Made by a program: the position numbers and the translations under genes. A DNA stretch of 59,927 bases from Ectothiorhodospiraceae bacterium (GTDB taxonomy: Bacteria; Pseudomonadota; Gammaproteobacteria; Nitrococcales; Aquisalimonadaceae): positions 1-59,927 of the forward strand of contig PXAT01000186.1 in NCBI GenBank assembly GCA_003565775.1. Direction: 5' to 3'. Each line of letters starts with the position of its first letter. Within the stretch, counting starts at the first letter, position 1. The notes beneath the pieces were generated by a model that was not told the origin of the DNA, ran no database searches, and was given only the letters and a program-made list of their open reading frames with translations. This document shows positions 45,492-53,203 of this stretch, one piece after another.

Positions 45492-46829
45492 TCAGGCGGT
45501 GACCACCCGTAGGGTCAAGAACACCGCCAACCCGCCCTCCGGCGAGACGTCGAGGCGCAATTCGCCGTCGTACAGATCAACCAGCTCGCGCACGATGGAC
45601 AGGCCGAGGCCGGATTGGGAGCGCTCGCTGTCGACCAGCTTGCCGCGGTCCATCGCCGCGCGCCGCTGCGCCTCGGACATGCCCGGCCCGTCGTCCTCCA
45701 CACTGAGCTGCAGGCTGCCCGACTCGGCCTGCACTCGCAGTCGCACCAGACTGTGGGCCCAGCGCACGGCGTTCTCCACCAGGTTACCCGTCAACTCCTG
45801 CAGATCCTGCGGATCCGCCGAGACCCGCAAACGATCATCGATCCGACTGTCCAGGCGGATACCGCGACGCTCGGCCATCTTGCCAAGGCCGTCCAGCACC
45901 GGCGCCAGTGCCTTGGTCACCATCACCTGACCGGAAACGCCGGCGGAACCGGCAGCCGAGGCGCGCGCCAGATGGTGGCGCACGGCCTCATCCGCACGCT
46001 TGAGCTCATGCCCGAAGCGCTCGGCCTGCGGCTCCGGCAGCTGCGCCACCTGGGTCCGCATCACTGCCAGCGGTGTCTTGATCGCATGCGCGAGATTACC
46101 GGCGGCGTTGCGGCCCCGCTCGATCAGCCGCCGATCGCGTTCCAGGACACCGTTAATGGTTTCCGCGAGGCCGCGCAGTTCCGCCGGCAGCCTGGTATCC
46201 AGGGATTCGCGCTGTCCGGTCTGCACCGCGCGCAGATCGGCACGCATCTGTCGCAGGGGAGCCAGCCCCCAGCGCACCTGCACGGCGAGCAGGATCATCA
46301 GCAGGCCGCCGAGGCTGGCCAGCGCGATCAGCAGCAGACGCCGAAAACTCGCCACCTCGGCCTGCACCTCGTTAGTCGGCCCGGCGACGATCACCTGCAG
46401 GGGCCGCGGATAATCGGGCAGCCGCAACCGGCGCTGGACCTGACGCAACGGCTGATCGCGCGGACCCAGGGCGTCGCCGGCGAGGATTTCGGTATCGGCA
46501 CCTCCAGCCAGCAGCGACAGGCTCTCGTCCCAGAGGGAACGGGAGGACAGCAGCGGCCCCTCGTCGTCCGACACCTGCCAGTACCAGCCGGAAAAGACCT
46601 GTTCGAAGCGGGCATCACCCAGCGAGCGGGACAGATCAAGCCGCCCGTCGGCACTGGCACGAATCGCGCTGGAGGTGACATGCAGCATGGCCTTCAGGCG
46701 TTCATCGAAGGCCTGGTTGACCGCTGACTGGAAAGCGACCGACAGGGCAACGCCGGCCAGCGGCAGGATCACCACCACCAGCAGCCAGGACGCGACCAGG
46801 AGACGTGCCACCAGCGGCCACTGCTTCAT
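45492..46829 (-). CDS. Sensor histidine kinase (system 2)
   Basis: A 445-residue kinase with an N-terminal helix (about 8-33), a periplasmic domain (FSGWYWQVSDDEGPLL, the usual HK sensor segment) and a second helix (about 165-185). The phosphoacceptor is in GNLAHAIKTPLAVMRTQ. The ATPase motifs are NLVENAVRWAH, EDDGPGMS and GLGLSIVRELVDLY. It is last in a PepSY-regulator-kinase operon. Its TGA stop overlaps the decayed right end of the element at 45290-45491. Confidence 0.92.
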   Translation of the reverse strand: MKQWPLVARLLVASWLLVVVILPLAGVALSVAFQSAVNQAFDERLKAMLHVTSSAIRASADGRLDLSRSLGDARFEQVFSGWYWQVSDDEGPLLSSRSLWDESLSLLAGGADTEILAGDALGPRDQPLRQVQRRLRLPDYPRPLQVIVAGPTNEVQAEVASFRRLLLIALASLGGLLMILLAVQVRWGLAPLRQMRADLRAVQTGQRESLDTRLPAELRGLAETINGVLERDRRLIERGRNAAGNLAHAIKTPLAVMRTQVAQLPEPQAERFGHELKRADEAVRHHLARASAAGSAGVSGQVMVTKALAPVLDGLGKMAERRGIRLDSRIDDRLRVSADPQDLQELTGNLVENAVRWAHSLVRLRVQAESGSLQLSVEDDGPGMSEAQRRAAMDRGKLVDSERSQSGLGLSIVRELVDLYDGELRLDVSPEGGLAVFLTLRVVTA

Positions 46830-47503
46830 GCTGTCATTCCGTCATCCGGGCTGACGATGCGGTAACCGCGGCCACGCACGGTCTCGATCAGGCTTGCGCC
46901 GAGCTTGCGCCGCAGGCGACTGATCTGAACGTCGATGACATTGGAGTCCGGTTCCTGATCGCGGGCGTAGACATGTTCCGCGAGTTCCAGGCGACTGACC
47001 AGTCGCGGCATCGCGTGCAGCAGGTATTCCAGCAAGCGAAGTTCCTGCGCCGTCAGCGTGACCGGACGTCCGGCGTGGGTCAGCACGCCGGTGTGCGTAT
47101 CGAGAGCCAGATCACCCACACGCAGCACCGGATGCGCATGGCCGTGGGCGCGGCGCACCAGCGCACGCAGACGGAACAGCAGTTCTCCGGTCTCGAACGG
47201 CTTGGTCAGGTAATCATCGGCGCCTGCCGAGAAACCCGCGGCCTTGTCCGACCAGCGCCCCCGGGCAGTCAGCACCAGCACCGGCAGCTTGAGTCCCTGC
47301 TCCCGCCAGCGCCCGAGCCAATGGGTGCCGTCGCCGTCGGGAAGTCCGAGGTCCAGAACCACCACATCGTAACGCTCGGTCGCTACCAGGAAATCGGCCT
47401 CGGCACCGCTGGCCGTGTGATCCATCAGCACGCCGGCTTCACCCAATGCATCGCCCAGCGCATCTGCCAGCCTCAGATCATCCTCGACCAGTAACAGCTT
47501 CAT
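46826..47503 (-). CDS. OmpR-family response regulator (system 2)
   Basis: A 225-residue regulator starting MKLLLVEDDLRLAD. The phosphoacceptor Asp is in VVVLDLGLPDGDG, the Lys in YLTKPFETGELLFRL, and the winged helix ends VIDVQISRLRRKLG and IETVRGRGYRIV. It is of the QseB/PmrA type. The ATG at 47503 is preferred. An in-frame start at 47548 would translate part of the element-derived leader. It overlaps the kinase by ATGA. Confidence 0.93.
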   Translation of the reverse strand: MKLLLVEDDLRLADALGDALGEAGVLMDHTASGAEADFLVATERYDVVVLDLGLPDGDGTHWLGRWREQGLKLPVLVLTARGRWSDKAAGFSAGADDYLTKPFETGELLFRLRALVRRAHGHAHPVLRVGDLALDTHTGVLTHAGRPVTLTAQELRLLEYLLHAMPRLVSRLELAEHVYARDQEPDSNVIDVQISRLRRKLGASLIETVRGRGYRIVSPDDGMTA

Positions 47504-47548
47504 CCCTGACCACTCCGTCCGCCAGCATTCGCTCCGGTCCGCCGCCAT

Positions 47549-47582
47549 TCGCAGGCGTGCGAATAGATCAGAGCTTCCTCAA
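47549..47582 (-). repeat. Partial copy of the dispersed element between PepSY gene and regulator gene
   Basis: On the minus strand the sequence runs TTGAGGAAGCTCTGATCTAT then TCGCACGCCTGCGAAT, matching the left terminal repeat of the intact element (GGAAACGCTGAAGTATTCGCACGCCTGCG). The outer end (TCAA on plus, 47579-47582) contains the TGA stop of the PepSY gene. It forms most of the spacer before the response regulator. Confidence 0.8.
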
Positions 47583-47917
47583 GGCCCATCCCGCCGCCGC
47601 ATCTCGCCGACATTGACGCCGCGAACACCGCGCAGATCGCCGTTGCTTGCATCAAACAGAAACTCCACCCGCTGCCCGCTCGGCCCGAGCAGGTCGATCT
47701 CGTACACCAGCTCGCCGTCGCGGACTTCCAGCTCCACCTCGACCACCTGGCCACGATAGCGTGAGTCGAGCCAGTCGAGGATCGAGCTCAACGGCACAAT
47801 CCGCCCCTCCGCCACCGCCTCCCGCAATTCCGGTGGCTCGGCAGCGATGCCGGCGATCGGTCCGCCGGAGAGAAGGAACAGGCAGCCGATCAGAACGATA
47901 TGAATTCGATTTTTCAC
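47579..47917 (-). CDS. PepSY domain protein (system 2)
   Basis: A 112-residue exported protein with a signal peptide (residues 1-25, ending IAAEPP). A PepSY domain follows, with LREAVAEGRIVPLSSILDWLDSRYRGQVVEVELE and DLLGPSGQRVEFLFDASNGDL. It is first in the system 2 operon, the same order as system 1. Its stop codon lies in the end of an element copy. It is divergent from the OB-fold/PepSY protein at 48131. Confidence 0.85.
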   Translation of the reverse strand: MKNRIHIVLIGCLFLLSGGPIAGIAAEPPELREAVAEGRIVPLSSILDWLDSRYRGQVVEVELEVRDGELVYEIDLLGPSGQRVEFLFDASNGDLRGVRGVNVGEMRRRDGP

Positions 47918-47939
47918 GACATCAGCGTGTCAGGATTGA

Positions 47940-47967
47940 CATGAATCCGTCATGAACAGACTGTTCA
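47940..47967. promoter_or_regulatory. Direct repeat and palindrome before the PepSY operon
   Basis: CATGAA occurs at 47940 and 47951 (11-base period), the geometry of OmpR-family tandem sites. The second copy overlaps a perfect palindrome TGAACAG-A-CTGTTCA (47953-47967). It is 23 bases upstream of the PepSY ATG on the minus strand. Autoregulation by the system 2 regulator is inferred. Confidence 0.5.
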
Positions 47968-48088
47968 GTGAGCTGCAAGTCCGCTGCTGCTTTACTGCAC
48001 CTTCGACGGCCGGTTACCGGCAGAATCAAGTGCCGATGGCGCGTACGTCAACGGTCAATTCAGCTTCAACGAGTCAGGGAACGCCGAA

Positions 48089-48104
48089 CTGTTCAGGAGA
48101 ACAG
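48089..48104. promoter_or_regulatory. CTGTTC-N4-GAACAG palindrome before the OB/PepSY gene
   Basis: CTGTTC (48089-48094) and GAACAG (48099-48104) form a perfect palindrome 27 bases before the ATG at 48131 and reuse the half-site of the palindrome at 47953-47967. It also fits CTGT-N8-ACAG, the LexA format, but lacks the AT-rich core. Confidence 0.45.
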
Positions 48105-48130
48105 CTTGGTATTCCCCTCAGGAGGTTTTC

Positions 48131-48958
48131 ATGATCAGGCAGCTCCTCGTCACACTGGGCACCGGGTTGCTGCTCGGCAGCACCGCATGGGCGCAGACCG
48201 CCATCGACAGTATCCCGGGCAACGACACGGTCACGATCACGGGCGAGGTGACCGGCGTCTGGGGCAACAACTTCGTGCTGCAGGATGACAGCGCCGACAT
48301 TCTGGTGGAAGCCGGACCGACCTGGTATCACGACATCGGCATCGAGACCGGAGAGGTATTGCAGGTGACCGGGAAACTCAGCCGCGACCAGTTCGGCGCG
48401 TTCACCATCGAGCGCGAGAACGGCCAGGTGATTCGCGTCCGGCCCGAGGACGGGACACCACCCTGGGCCGGACGACGCGACACGGGGTCGCCTCCGGCCC
48501 GGGCGGAGGAGCGCGCGCCCCGGCAGGCCGAACCGAGAGATATACCCGAGCCGGTTCGGCACACCATGGGCATGAGCCGCGATGACGTGGAGCGCGTGCT
48601 CAGGATCGCCCTTGATTACGGTTTCGTCGCTTTCGATGAAGTCGAATACGAGGGGGACGGAATCATCGAGGTGGAAGGCTGGCTCGCGGACGGCTGGGAG
48701 GCCGAAATCGAGGTGGAGATTGCCAGCGGCGAGATCGTCAAGGAAAAACGGGAACGGGCCAGCGGCGGTCGCGGCCTGACCATTGAGCAGATCCTGCGGG
48801 CCATGGACGTGGCAGCCGCCGAAGGCATGGTCAGCTTCGACGAGATCGAACTGGATGGCGACGAAATCGAGGTCGAGGGCTGGGACGCCGCCGGCCGGGA
48901 AATGGAAATCGATCTGGATGAACGTGATTTCCGGATACTCAACATCGACATCGACTGA
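48131..48958 (+). CDS. Exported protein with OB-fold and tandem PepSY-like domains
   Basis: A 275-residue protein with a signal peptide (residues 1-21). The OB-fold/BOF-type domain (TITGEVTGVWGNNFVLQDDS through GQVIRVRPEDG, about 34-108) is followed by a proline-rich linker. Two homologous PepSY-like repeats (about 148-210 and 214-275) share the pattern FDEVEYEGDGIIEVEGW / FDEIELDGDEIEVEGW. It is very acidic. AGGAGG precedes the ATG. It is divergent from the system 2 sensory operon. YgiW-type OB proteins neighbour qseBC in enterics, which supports a shared pathway. Confidence 0.78.
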   Translation: MIRQLLVTLGTGLLLGSTAWAQTAIDSIPGNDTVTITGEVTGVWGNNFVLQDDSADILVEAGPTWYHDIGIETGEVLQVTGKLSRDQFGAFTIERENGQVIRVRPEDGTPPWAGRRDTGSPPARAEERAPRQAEPRDIPEPVRHTMGMSRDDVERVLRIALDYGFVAFDEVEYEGDGIIEVEGWLADGWEAEIEVEIASGEIVKEKRERASGGRGLTIEQILRAMDVAAAEGMVSFDEIELDGDEIEVEGWDAAGREMEIDLDERDFRILNIDID

Positions 48959-48975
48959 GTTGCGGAAGCAATGCG

Positions 48976-48999
48976 CCGGGCGCGGCGGACCGCGCCCGG
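48976..48999. terminator. Perfect GC hairpin between convergent genes
   Basis: CCGGGCGCGG (48976-48985) and CCGCGCCCGG (48990-48999) form a 10-base perfect stem with a CGGA tetraloop, between the ends of the OB/PepSY gene and minE. No T-run follows on either strand, so it may act as a 3-prime stabiliser or with Rho. Confidence 0.5.
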
Positions 49000-49018
49000 G
49001 CTTGAAGGAACACCTATT

Positions 49019-49273
49019 TCAGTGGCGATCCGGCAGGGTGATGTTCAGTTCCAGCACCTCGCAGTCACCCTCGCGGTCGAGCTGGATCTGGACCGCCTCC
49101 TGGTCGACTTCCACGTAGCGGCGGATCACCTTCAGGATTTCATCCTGCAGCTCCGGCAGATAGTCCGGGCCACCGCGGGTAGAGCGCTCACGCGCCACAA
49201 CGATCTGCAGCCGTTCCTTGGCCACGCTGGCGGTGGATTTTCGCTGAGAACGGAAATAGTCAAAGAAACTCAT
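49019..49273 (-). CDS. minE: Cell division topological specificity factor MinE
   Basis: An 84-residue protein. The N-terminal [30 protein letters not shown] contains the membrane-targeting and MinD-activating parts. The dimerisation domain ends [17 protein letters not shown]. It stimulates MinD ATPase and confines the MinCD inhibitor to the poles. The gene begins four bases after the minD stop. It is last in the minCDE operon. Confidence 0.97.
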   Translation of the reverse strand: MSFFDYFRSQRKSTASVAKERLQIVVARERSTRGGPDYLPELQDEILKVIRRYVEVDQEAVQIQLDREGDCEVLELNITLPDRH

Positions 49274-49277
49274 CATC

Positions 49278-50087
49278 TCAGCCTCCGAACAAGCGGCCGA
49301 ACAGGCCCTTCTTCTCGATCTGCAGGAACCGGTGCGGGCGCTCCTCACCGAGGAATCGTGCCACGGCATCCTGATAGGCCTGCCCGGCATCGGATTCGTC
49401 TTCGAGAATCACCGGCACCCCGGCGTTGGACGCATTCAGAACCGCCTGGCTTTCCGGGATCACGCCCAGCAGGTCAATGGCGAGGATTTCCTTGACGTCC
49501 TCGACACTGAGCATTTCGCCCTTCAGCACGCGCTGCGGCGAGTAACGGGTCAGCAGCAGCTGTTCACGCACCGGCGGTTCACCATTGGCGGCACGCCGTG
49601 TCTTGCTGGCGAGAATGCCCAGCACGCGATCGGAATCCCGTACCGAGGACACTTCCGGGTTGGTCACGATGATCGCCTCGTCGGCAAAGTACATGGCCAG
49701 AAGCGCGCCACGCTCGATGCCAGCCGGCGAATCGCAGATGATGTAGTCGAAATCCTTGGACAACTCGGTCAGCACGCGCTCGACACCCTCATCGGTCAGC
49801 GCATCCTTGTCCCGGGTCTGGGAGGCAGCCAGGATGAACAGGTTGTCGACGCGCTTGTCGCGGATCAAGGCCTGATTCAGGCTCGCCTCACCATTGATGA
49901 CATTGATGAAATCGTAAACCACGCGACGCTCGCAGCCCATGATCAGGTCCAGGTTGCGCAGGCCTACATCAAAGTCGACCAGTACCGTGCGGTGACCGGC
50001 CTTGGCCAGTCCGGCACCCACCGCTGCACTGGTGGTGGTCTTGCCGACACCGCCCTTGCCGGAGGTGACTACAACAATCTTCGCCAC
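49278..50087 (-). CDS. minD: Septum site-determining ATPase MinD
   Basis: A 269-residue deviant Walker A ATPase with [19 protein letters not shown] at the N-terminus, [15 protein letters not shown] in the switch region and the C-terminal amphipathic membrane helix LFGRLFGG. It oscillates between poles with MinE and recruits MinC. A perfect family match in the middle of the minC-minD-minE order. Confidence 0.98.
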   Translation of the reverse strand: MAKIVVVTSGKGGVGKTTTSAAVGAGLAKAGHRTVLVDFDVGLRNLDLIMGCERRVVYDFINVINGEASLNQALIRDKRVDNLFILAASQTRDKDALTDEGVERVLTELSKDFDYIICDSPAGIERGALLAMYFADEAIIVTNPEVSSVRDSDRVLGILASKTRRAANGEPPVREQLLLTRYSPQRVLKGEMLSVEDVKEILAIDLLGVIPESQAVLNASNAGVPVILEDESDAGQAYQDAVARFLGEERPHRFLQIEKKGLFGRLFGG

Positions 50088-50137
50088 GTTTGTGCCCTCC
50101 AGATGAAAGTCTGACCGGTGGCCCGGTCGCTCTCGTC

Positions 50138-50863
50138 TTACAGTGCCCGGATATCCAGGCTGTCCCCATGAAGCGCGATCTGCACGGCCTTGCCGCGCAG
50201 CGCTTCCTCGATTTGTTCACTGACGCTGTAGGTGCCGTTGATCGAAACCAGTTCGGCACGAAATGCCTGACAGAAGATGCGTGCGCTGGTGTCGCCGCGC
50301 ACTCCGGCGAGGGCGCGGCCGCCGAGGCTGCCGTAGATGTGGATATGGCCATCGGCCAGGACTTCGGCGCCGGGGCTGACCGGGGCCATGATTACCAGAT
50401 CGCCGCCCCGGGCGTAGATCTGCTGGCCCGAACGCACCGGCTGCGTGACCACCATGCCCGCTTCATCGGCAATGGCCTTAGCCGCCGTGCCTTCGTCGGC
50501 GGTCTTGCGACGTTTGGTATCGCCGGCGGCGCTGTCCCGATCCATCGGGAACACGGCCAGACCGGCCGCGGCCGCCGCTTCCTGCCAGTTGGCACCACCA
50601 CCGCGGATACCCACCGGCACGAACTGACGGGCCTGGAGCAGGCCGGCCAGTCCGGCCAGATCCAGATACAGATCGCTGTTGGCGACCGCTTCCACGTCGA
50701 GAATGACCGGCAGAAAACGGAAGAAATCCGGTGCTTCCTGGACCCGGCGATCGAGCTCCCTCGCCAGCACTTCCACGGACGGATCGAGCAAGCGAAGGAC
50801 GGTCAGGGTCATCATGCGACCCTTGAGTTCAAGTACCGGTTGGACTGCCTGTGCGCCTGCCAT
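50138..50863 (-). CDS. minC: Septum site-determining protein MinC
   Basis: A 241-residue FtsZ assembly inhibitor. The N-terminal domain has LELKGRMMTLTVLRLLDPS and FFRFLPVILDVEAV. The C-terminal beta-helix has GQQIYARGGDLVIMAPVSPGAEVLADGHIHIYG and GRALAGVRGD. The ATG at 50863 is preceded by AGGGG. The longer start at 50899 runs into the adjacent kinase gene. Confidence 0.96.
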   Translation of the reverse strand: MAGAQAVQPVLELKGRMMTLTVLRLLDPSVEVLARELDRRVQEAPDFFRFLPVILDVEAVANSDLYLDLAGLAGLLQARQFVPVGIRGGGANWQEAAAAAGLAVFPMDRDSAAGDTKRRKTADEGTAAKAIADEAGMVVTQPVRSGQQIYARGGDLVIMAPVSPGAEVLADGHIHIYGSLGGRALAGVRGDTSARIFCQAFRAELVSINGTYSVSEQIEEALRGKAVQIALHGDSLDIRAL

Positions 50864-50895
50864 CGTACCCCTGTCTAGCTGGCCCGGTGACCCCC

Positions 50896-52281
50896 TCACC
50901 GGTCGAAGTGCGGGGATGATGACACAGTCGACGGGTCGCTGGATACGGCCCCCGAAACGGGTAGCCGAACGGCGACAGAAAGGCCGCCCTGGTCGCGATT
51001 GGTGGCAACGATGCTGCCACCGTGACTGAGCACCGCACGACGTGCGATCGCCAGCCCGAGACCGTGACCGCCGGAGGTGCGTTCCCGCGCGGCCGAGACC
51101 CGGACAAAGGGTTCGAAAATGGATTCCAGCTCATCCTCGGGCACACCGGGACCACTGTCTTCCACCTGAACCAGGACCGAATCATGCTCGCGTCGTGCCC
51201 GCACCTCGACCGCCGTCCGTGGCTCGGTGTAACGCACTGCATTGCGAATCACGTTGTCCAGTGCCGAGCGCAACAGGTCCGGATCGCCGCCATGCACCAG
51301 CAAACCCTGAGGCGTGTCCAGCAGCACGCGTCGCCCGCTCGCCTCGGCCTCGAAGGCGGCATCATTACAGATCCCCTGCAGCAGCATGCTCAGGTCCACG
51401 GTTTCGCGAGCGCCGGAGGGCAGCCCGGCATCCAGCCGTGCCATGGCCAGCACCTGGCCGATCAGCTGGTCGAGCTGCTCGATATCCTGCTCCAGTCGCT
51501 CCAGGTGGGTATCGTCGGCCCTGGCACCGCCGCGGCGCACCAATTCCAGGGCCACCTGCATACGCGCCAGAGGCGAACGCAATTCGTGCGAAATATCCCG
51601 CAGCAGGCGGGTCCGACTCTCCAGGGCCTGCTGCAAACGCGCGGCCATGCGATTGAAGTCGCGGGCCAGCGCATCCAGCTCATCGCCGCCGGATTCGCGT
51701 ACCGGGACCCGGGTCCGCAATTCACCATCCGCCAGCCGCCGACTCGCCTCGCGGACCCGGTGCAAGGGCCGGCTCAACTGTGCCGCAAACAGGGCGGATA
51801 CGCCGGCAGTGACGCTGAGCGCAATCAGCAGACGAATCCACAATGGCAGATCAAGCAGGCCGAGACGCGAGCGGATCGCCACCAGCCGGCCGGGTTCCCA
51901 GCCATCGAGTTCGACATCCAGAATCCGGTAAACGAAGCGGTCGGTGCTGCCGCCGCCGCTCTCGCCGGGACGCAGAGGATGATCGAGGGCCTGGCGCAGT
52001 TCCTCCGGCAGACGGCGACCGTCATCCGGGTTCTCCTCGTCGCGCAGCAGAGTCAGGCGCATGCGTTGCTCACGCGAGGCGGCACGCAGGAAGCCCACCA
52101 CCTCGCCTTCGCCTTCCTCGCGATAGAGTCGCTGGATCTCGTAGGCGAAATCCTGCAATTCCTGGTCGTCCGGCAGACCGGCATCGGCGATCCAGAAACG
52201 CTGAGTGATCATCAGCGCCGCGCCCATGGTGAGCAACGCCAGCCAGAACCACAGGAACAGCTTCTGGAACAGACTGCGCAT
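50896..52281 (-). CDS. cpxA: Sensor histidine kinase, CpxA-like
   Basis: A 461-residue kinase with an N-terminal helix (about 7-27), a periplasmic region, a second helix (about 148-168) and HAMP. The phosphoacceptor is in RDISHELRSPLARMQVALEL. The ATPase motifs are NVIRNAVRYTE, VEDSGPGVPEDEL and GHGLGLAIARRAV. It senses envelope stress in the Cpx model. The pairing with a CpxR-like regulator and a divergent CpxP/Spy protein supports the name. It starts by TGATG overlap with the regulator stop. Confidence 0.87.
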   Translation of the reverse strand: MRSLFQKLFLWFWLALLTMGAALMITQRFWIADAGLPDDQELQDFAYEIQRLYREEGEGEVVGFLRAASREQRMRLTLLRDEENPDDGRRLPEELRQALDHPLRPGESGGGSTDRFVYRILDVELDGWEPGRLVAIRSRLGLLDLPLWIRLLIALSVTAGVSALFAAQLSRPLHRVREASRRLADGELRTRVPVRESGGDELDALARDFNRMAARLQQALESRTRLLRDISHELRSPLARMQVALELVRRGGARADDTHLERLEQDIEQLDQLIGQVLAMARLDAGLPSGARETVDLSMLLQGICNDAAFEAEASGRRVLLDTPQGLLVHGGDPDLLRSALDNVIRNAVRYTEPRTAVEVRARREHDSVLVQVEDSGPGVPEDELESIFEPFVRVSAARERTSGGHGLGLAIARRAVLSHGGSIVATNRDQGGLSVAVRLPVSGAVSSDPSTVSSSPHFDR

Positions 52282-52994
52282 CAGGAGGACGAGACGTCGG
52301 CCGAGGACGCGGCGGTGATGTACTGATAACCGCCACCGCGCACCGTCTTGATACGCAAACTGCCGTCGGACAAGCCACCCAGCTTGCGCCGCAGATTACT
52401 GATATGCATGTCGATACTGCGATCGAATGGCTGCAGGGCGCGCCCCAGGGCCTCGCGACTGATACGGTCCTTGTCCACGAGCTGACCGGCCTGCGCGATG
52501 AGGCAATGCAGAACGTCGAATTCCGTGCCGGTGAGTTCCACCGGCACGCCGGCGACCTGTACGTGGCGACGCCCGGCATCGAGACTCAGATCACCGACCT
52601 CAAGCACGTCTCGCGAACCGCTCTCGCCCAGCGCCTGGCCGCGCCGCAGCAGTGCCCGCAACCGGGCGACCAGCACCCGCGGATTGCAGGGCTTGGGCAG
52701 GTAATCATCGGCGCCCAGTTCCAGGCCGACCACGGTATCCACATCATCGCCGCGCGCAGTCAGCATGAGGACCGGCAGGCCCTGGTTGCGCCGCAGTTCG
52801 CGCAACACGGCGAACCCGTCACGACCGGGCAGCATCACGTCCAGCACCAGCGCATCGTAGACACCGCTGCTGGCCTTCTCCAGACCGCTATCACCGTCGT
52901 AGGCGGAGTCCACCTCGAAACCGTCCCCGGTCAGGTACTCCGCCAGCATGGCATTCAGTTCACGGTCGTCATCGATCAGCAACAGACGCGCCAT
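52281..52994 (-). CDS. cpxR: OmpR-family response regulator, CpxR-like
   Basis: A 237-residue regulator starting MARLLLIDDDRELNAML. The phosphoacceptor Asp is in LVLDVMLPGRDGF and the Lys in YLPKPCNPRVLVARL. The winged helix ends SIDMHISNLRRKLG and IKTVRGGGYQYI. The PKPCNPRVLVAR phrase is typical of CpxR. The ATG at 52994 is chosen. Upstream codons span the shared promoter. Confidence 0.9.
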   Translation of the reverse strand: MARLLLIDDDRELNAMLAEYLTGDGFEVDSAYDGDSGLEKASSGVYDALVLDVMLPGRDGFAVLRELRRNQGLPVLMLTARGDDVDTVVGLELGADDYLPKPCNPRVLVARLRALLRRGQALGESGSRDVLEVGDLSLDAGRRHVQVAGVPVELTGTEFDVLHCLIAQAGQLVDKDRISREALGRALQPFDRSIDMHISNLRRKLGGLSDGSLRIKTVRGGGYQYITAASSADVSSS

Positions 52995-53098
52995 CAGATC
53001 GTCTCCATGCCCGAAGGCATTTGGAACACAAACAACAGGTTTCAATACTGCCACAGCCGACACCGTCATCGGACGCCTGCCGCCGGGCGCTGACGACG

Positions 53099-53149
53099 TT
53101 GACAGTTTCTTACCCAGCTTTGCCTGACGTTGACCGTACTTGACCGACT
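53099..53149. promoter_or_regulatory. Tandem TTGAC repeats between cpxR and cpxP
   Basis: TTGACCGTAC (53130-53139) is followed immediately by TTGACCGACT (53140-53149), a 10-base-period direct repeat. A third TTGAC starts at 53099 with CTTAC at 53109-53113. OmpR-family regulators bind such tandem half-sites on one DNA face. It lies 55 bases before cpxP and is the likely CpxR control region. The sequence does not match the enteric GTAAA-N5-GTAAA box. Confidence 0.5.
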
Positions 53150-53203
53150 GCGGGTGCAAACTTCAATCGTCGCAATCGAAAACTGACACAAGGGACATAC
53201 GCC

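Noticed and set aside
48089-48104. LexA box
   Set aside because: CTGT-N8-ACAG fits, but the centre is GC-containing, the gene is not an SOS type, and the same half-site recurs at 47953-47967. A local regulator site is more likely.
51022-52326. 434-codon open frame on the plus strand
   Set aside because: Antisense to the CpxA-like kinase. Gln/His-rich composition and no recognisable motif.
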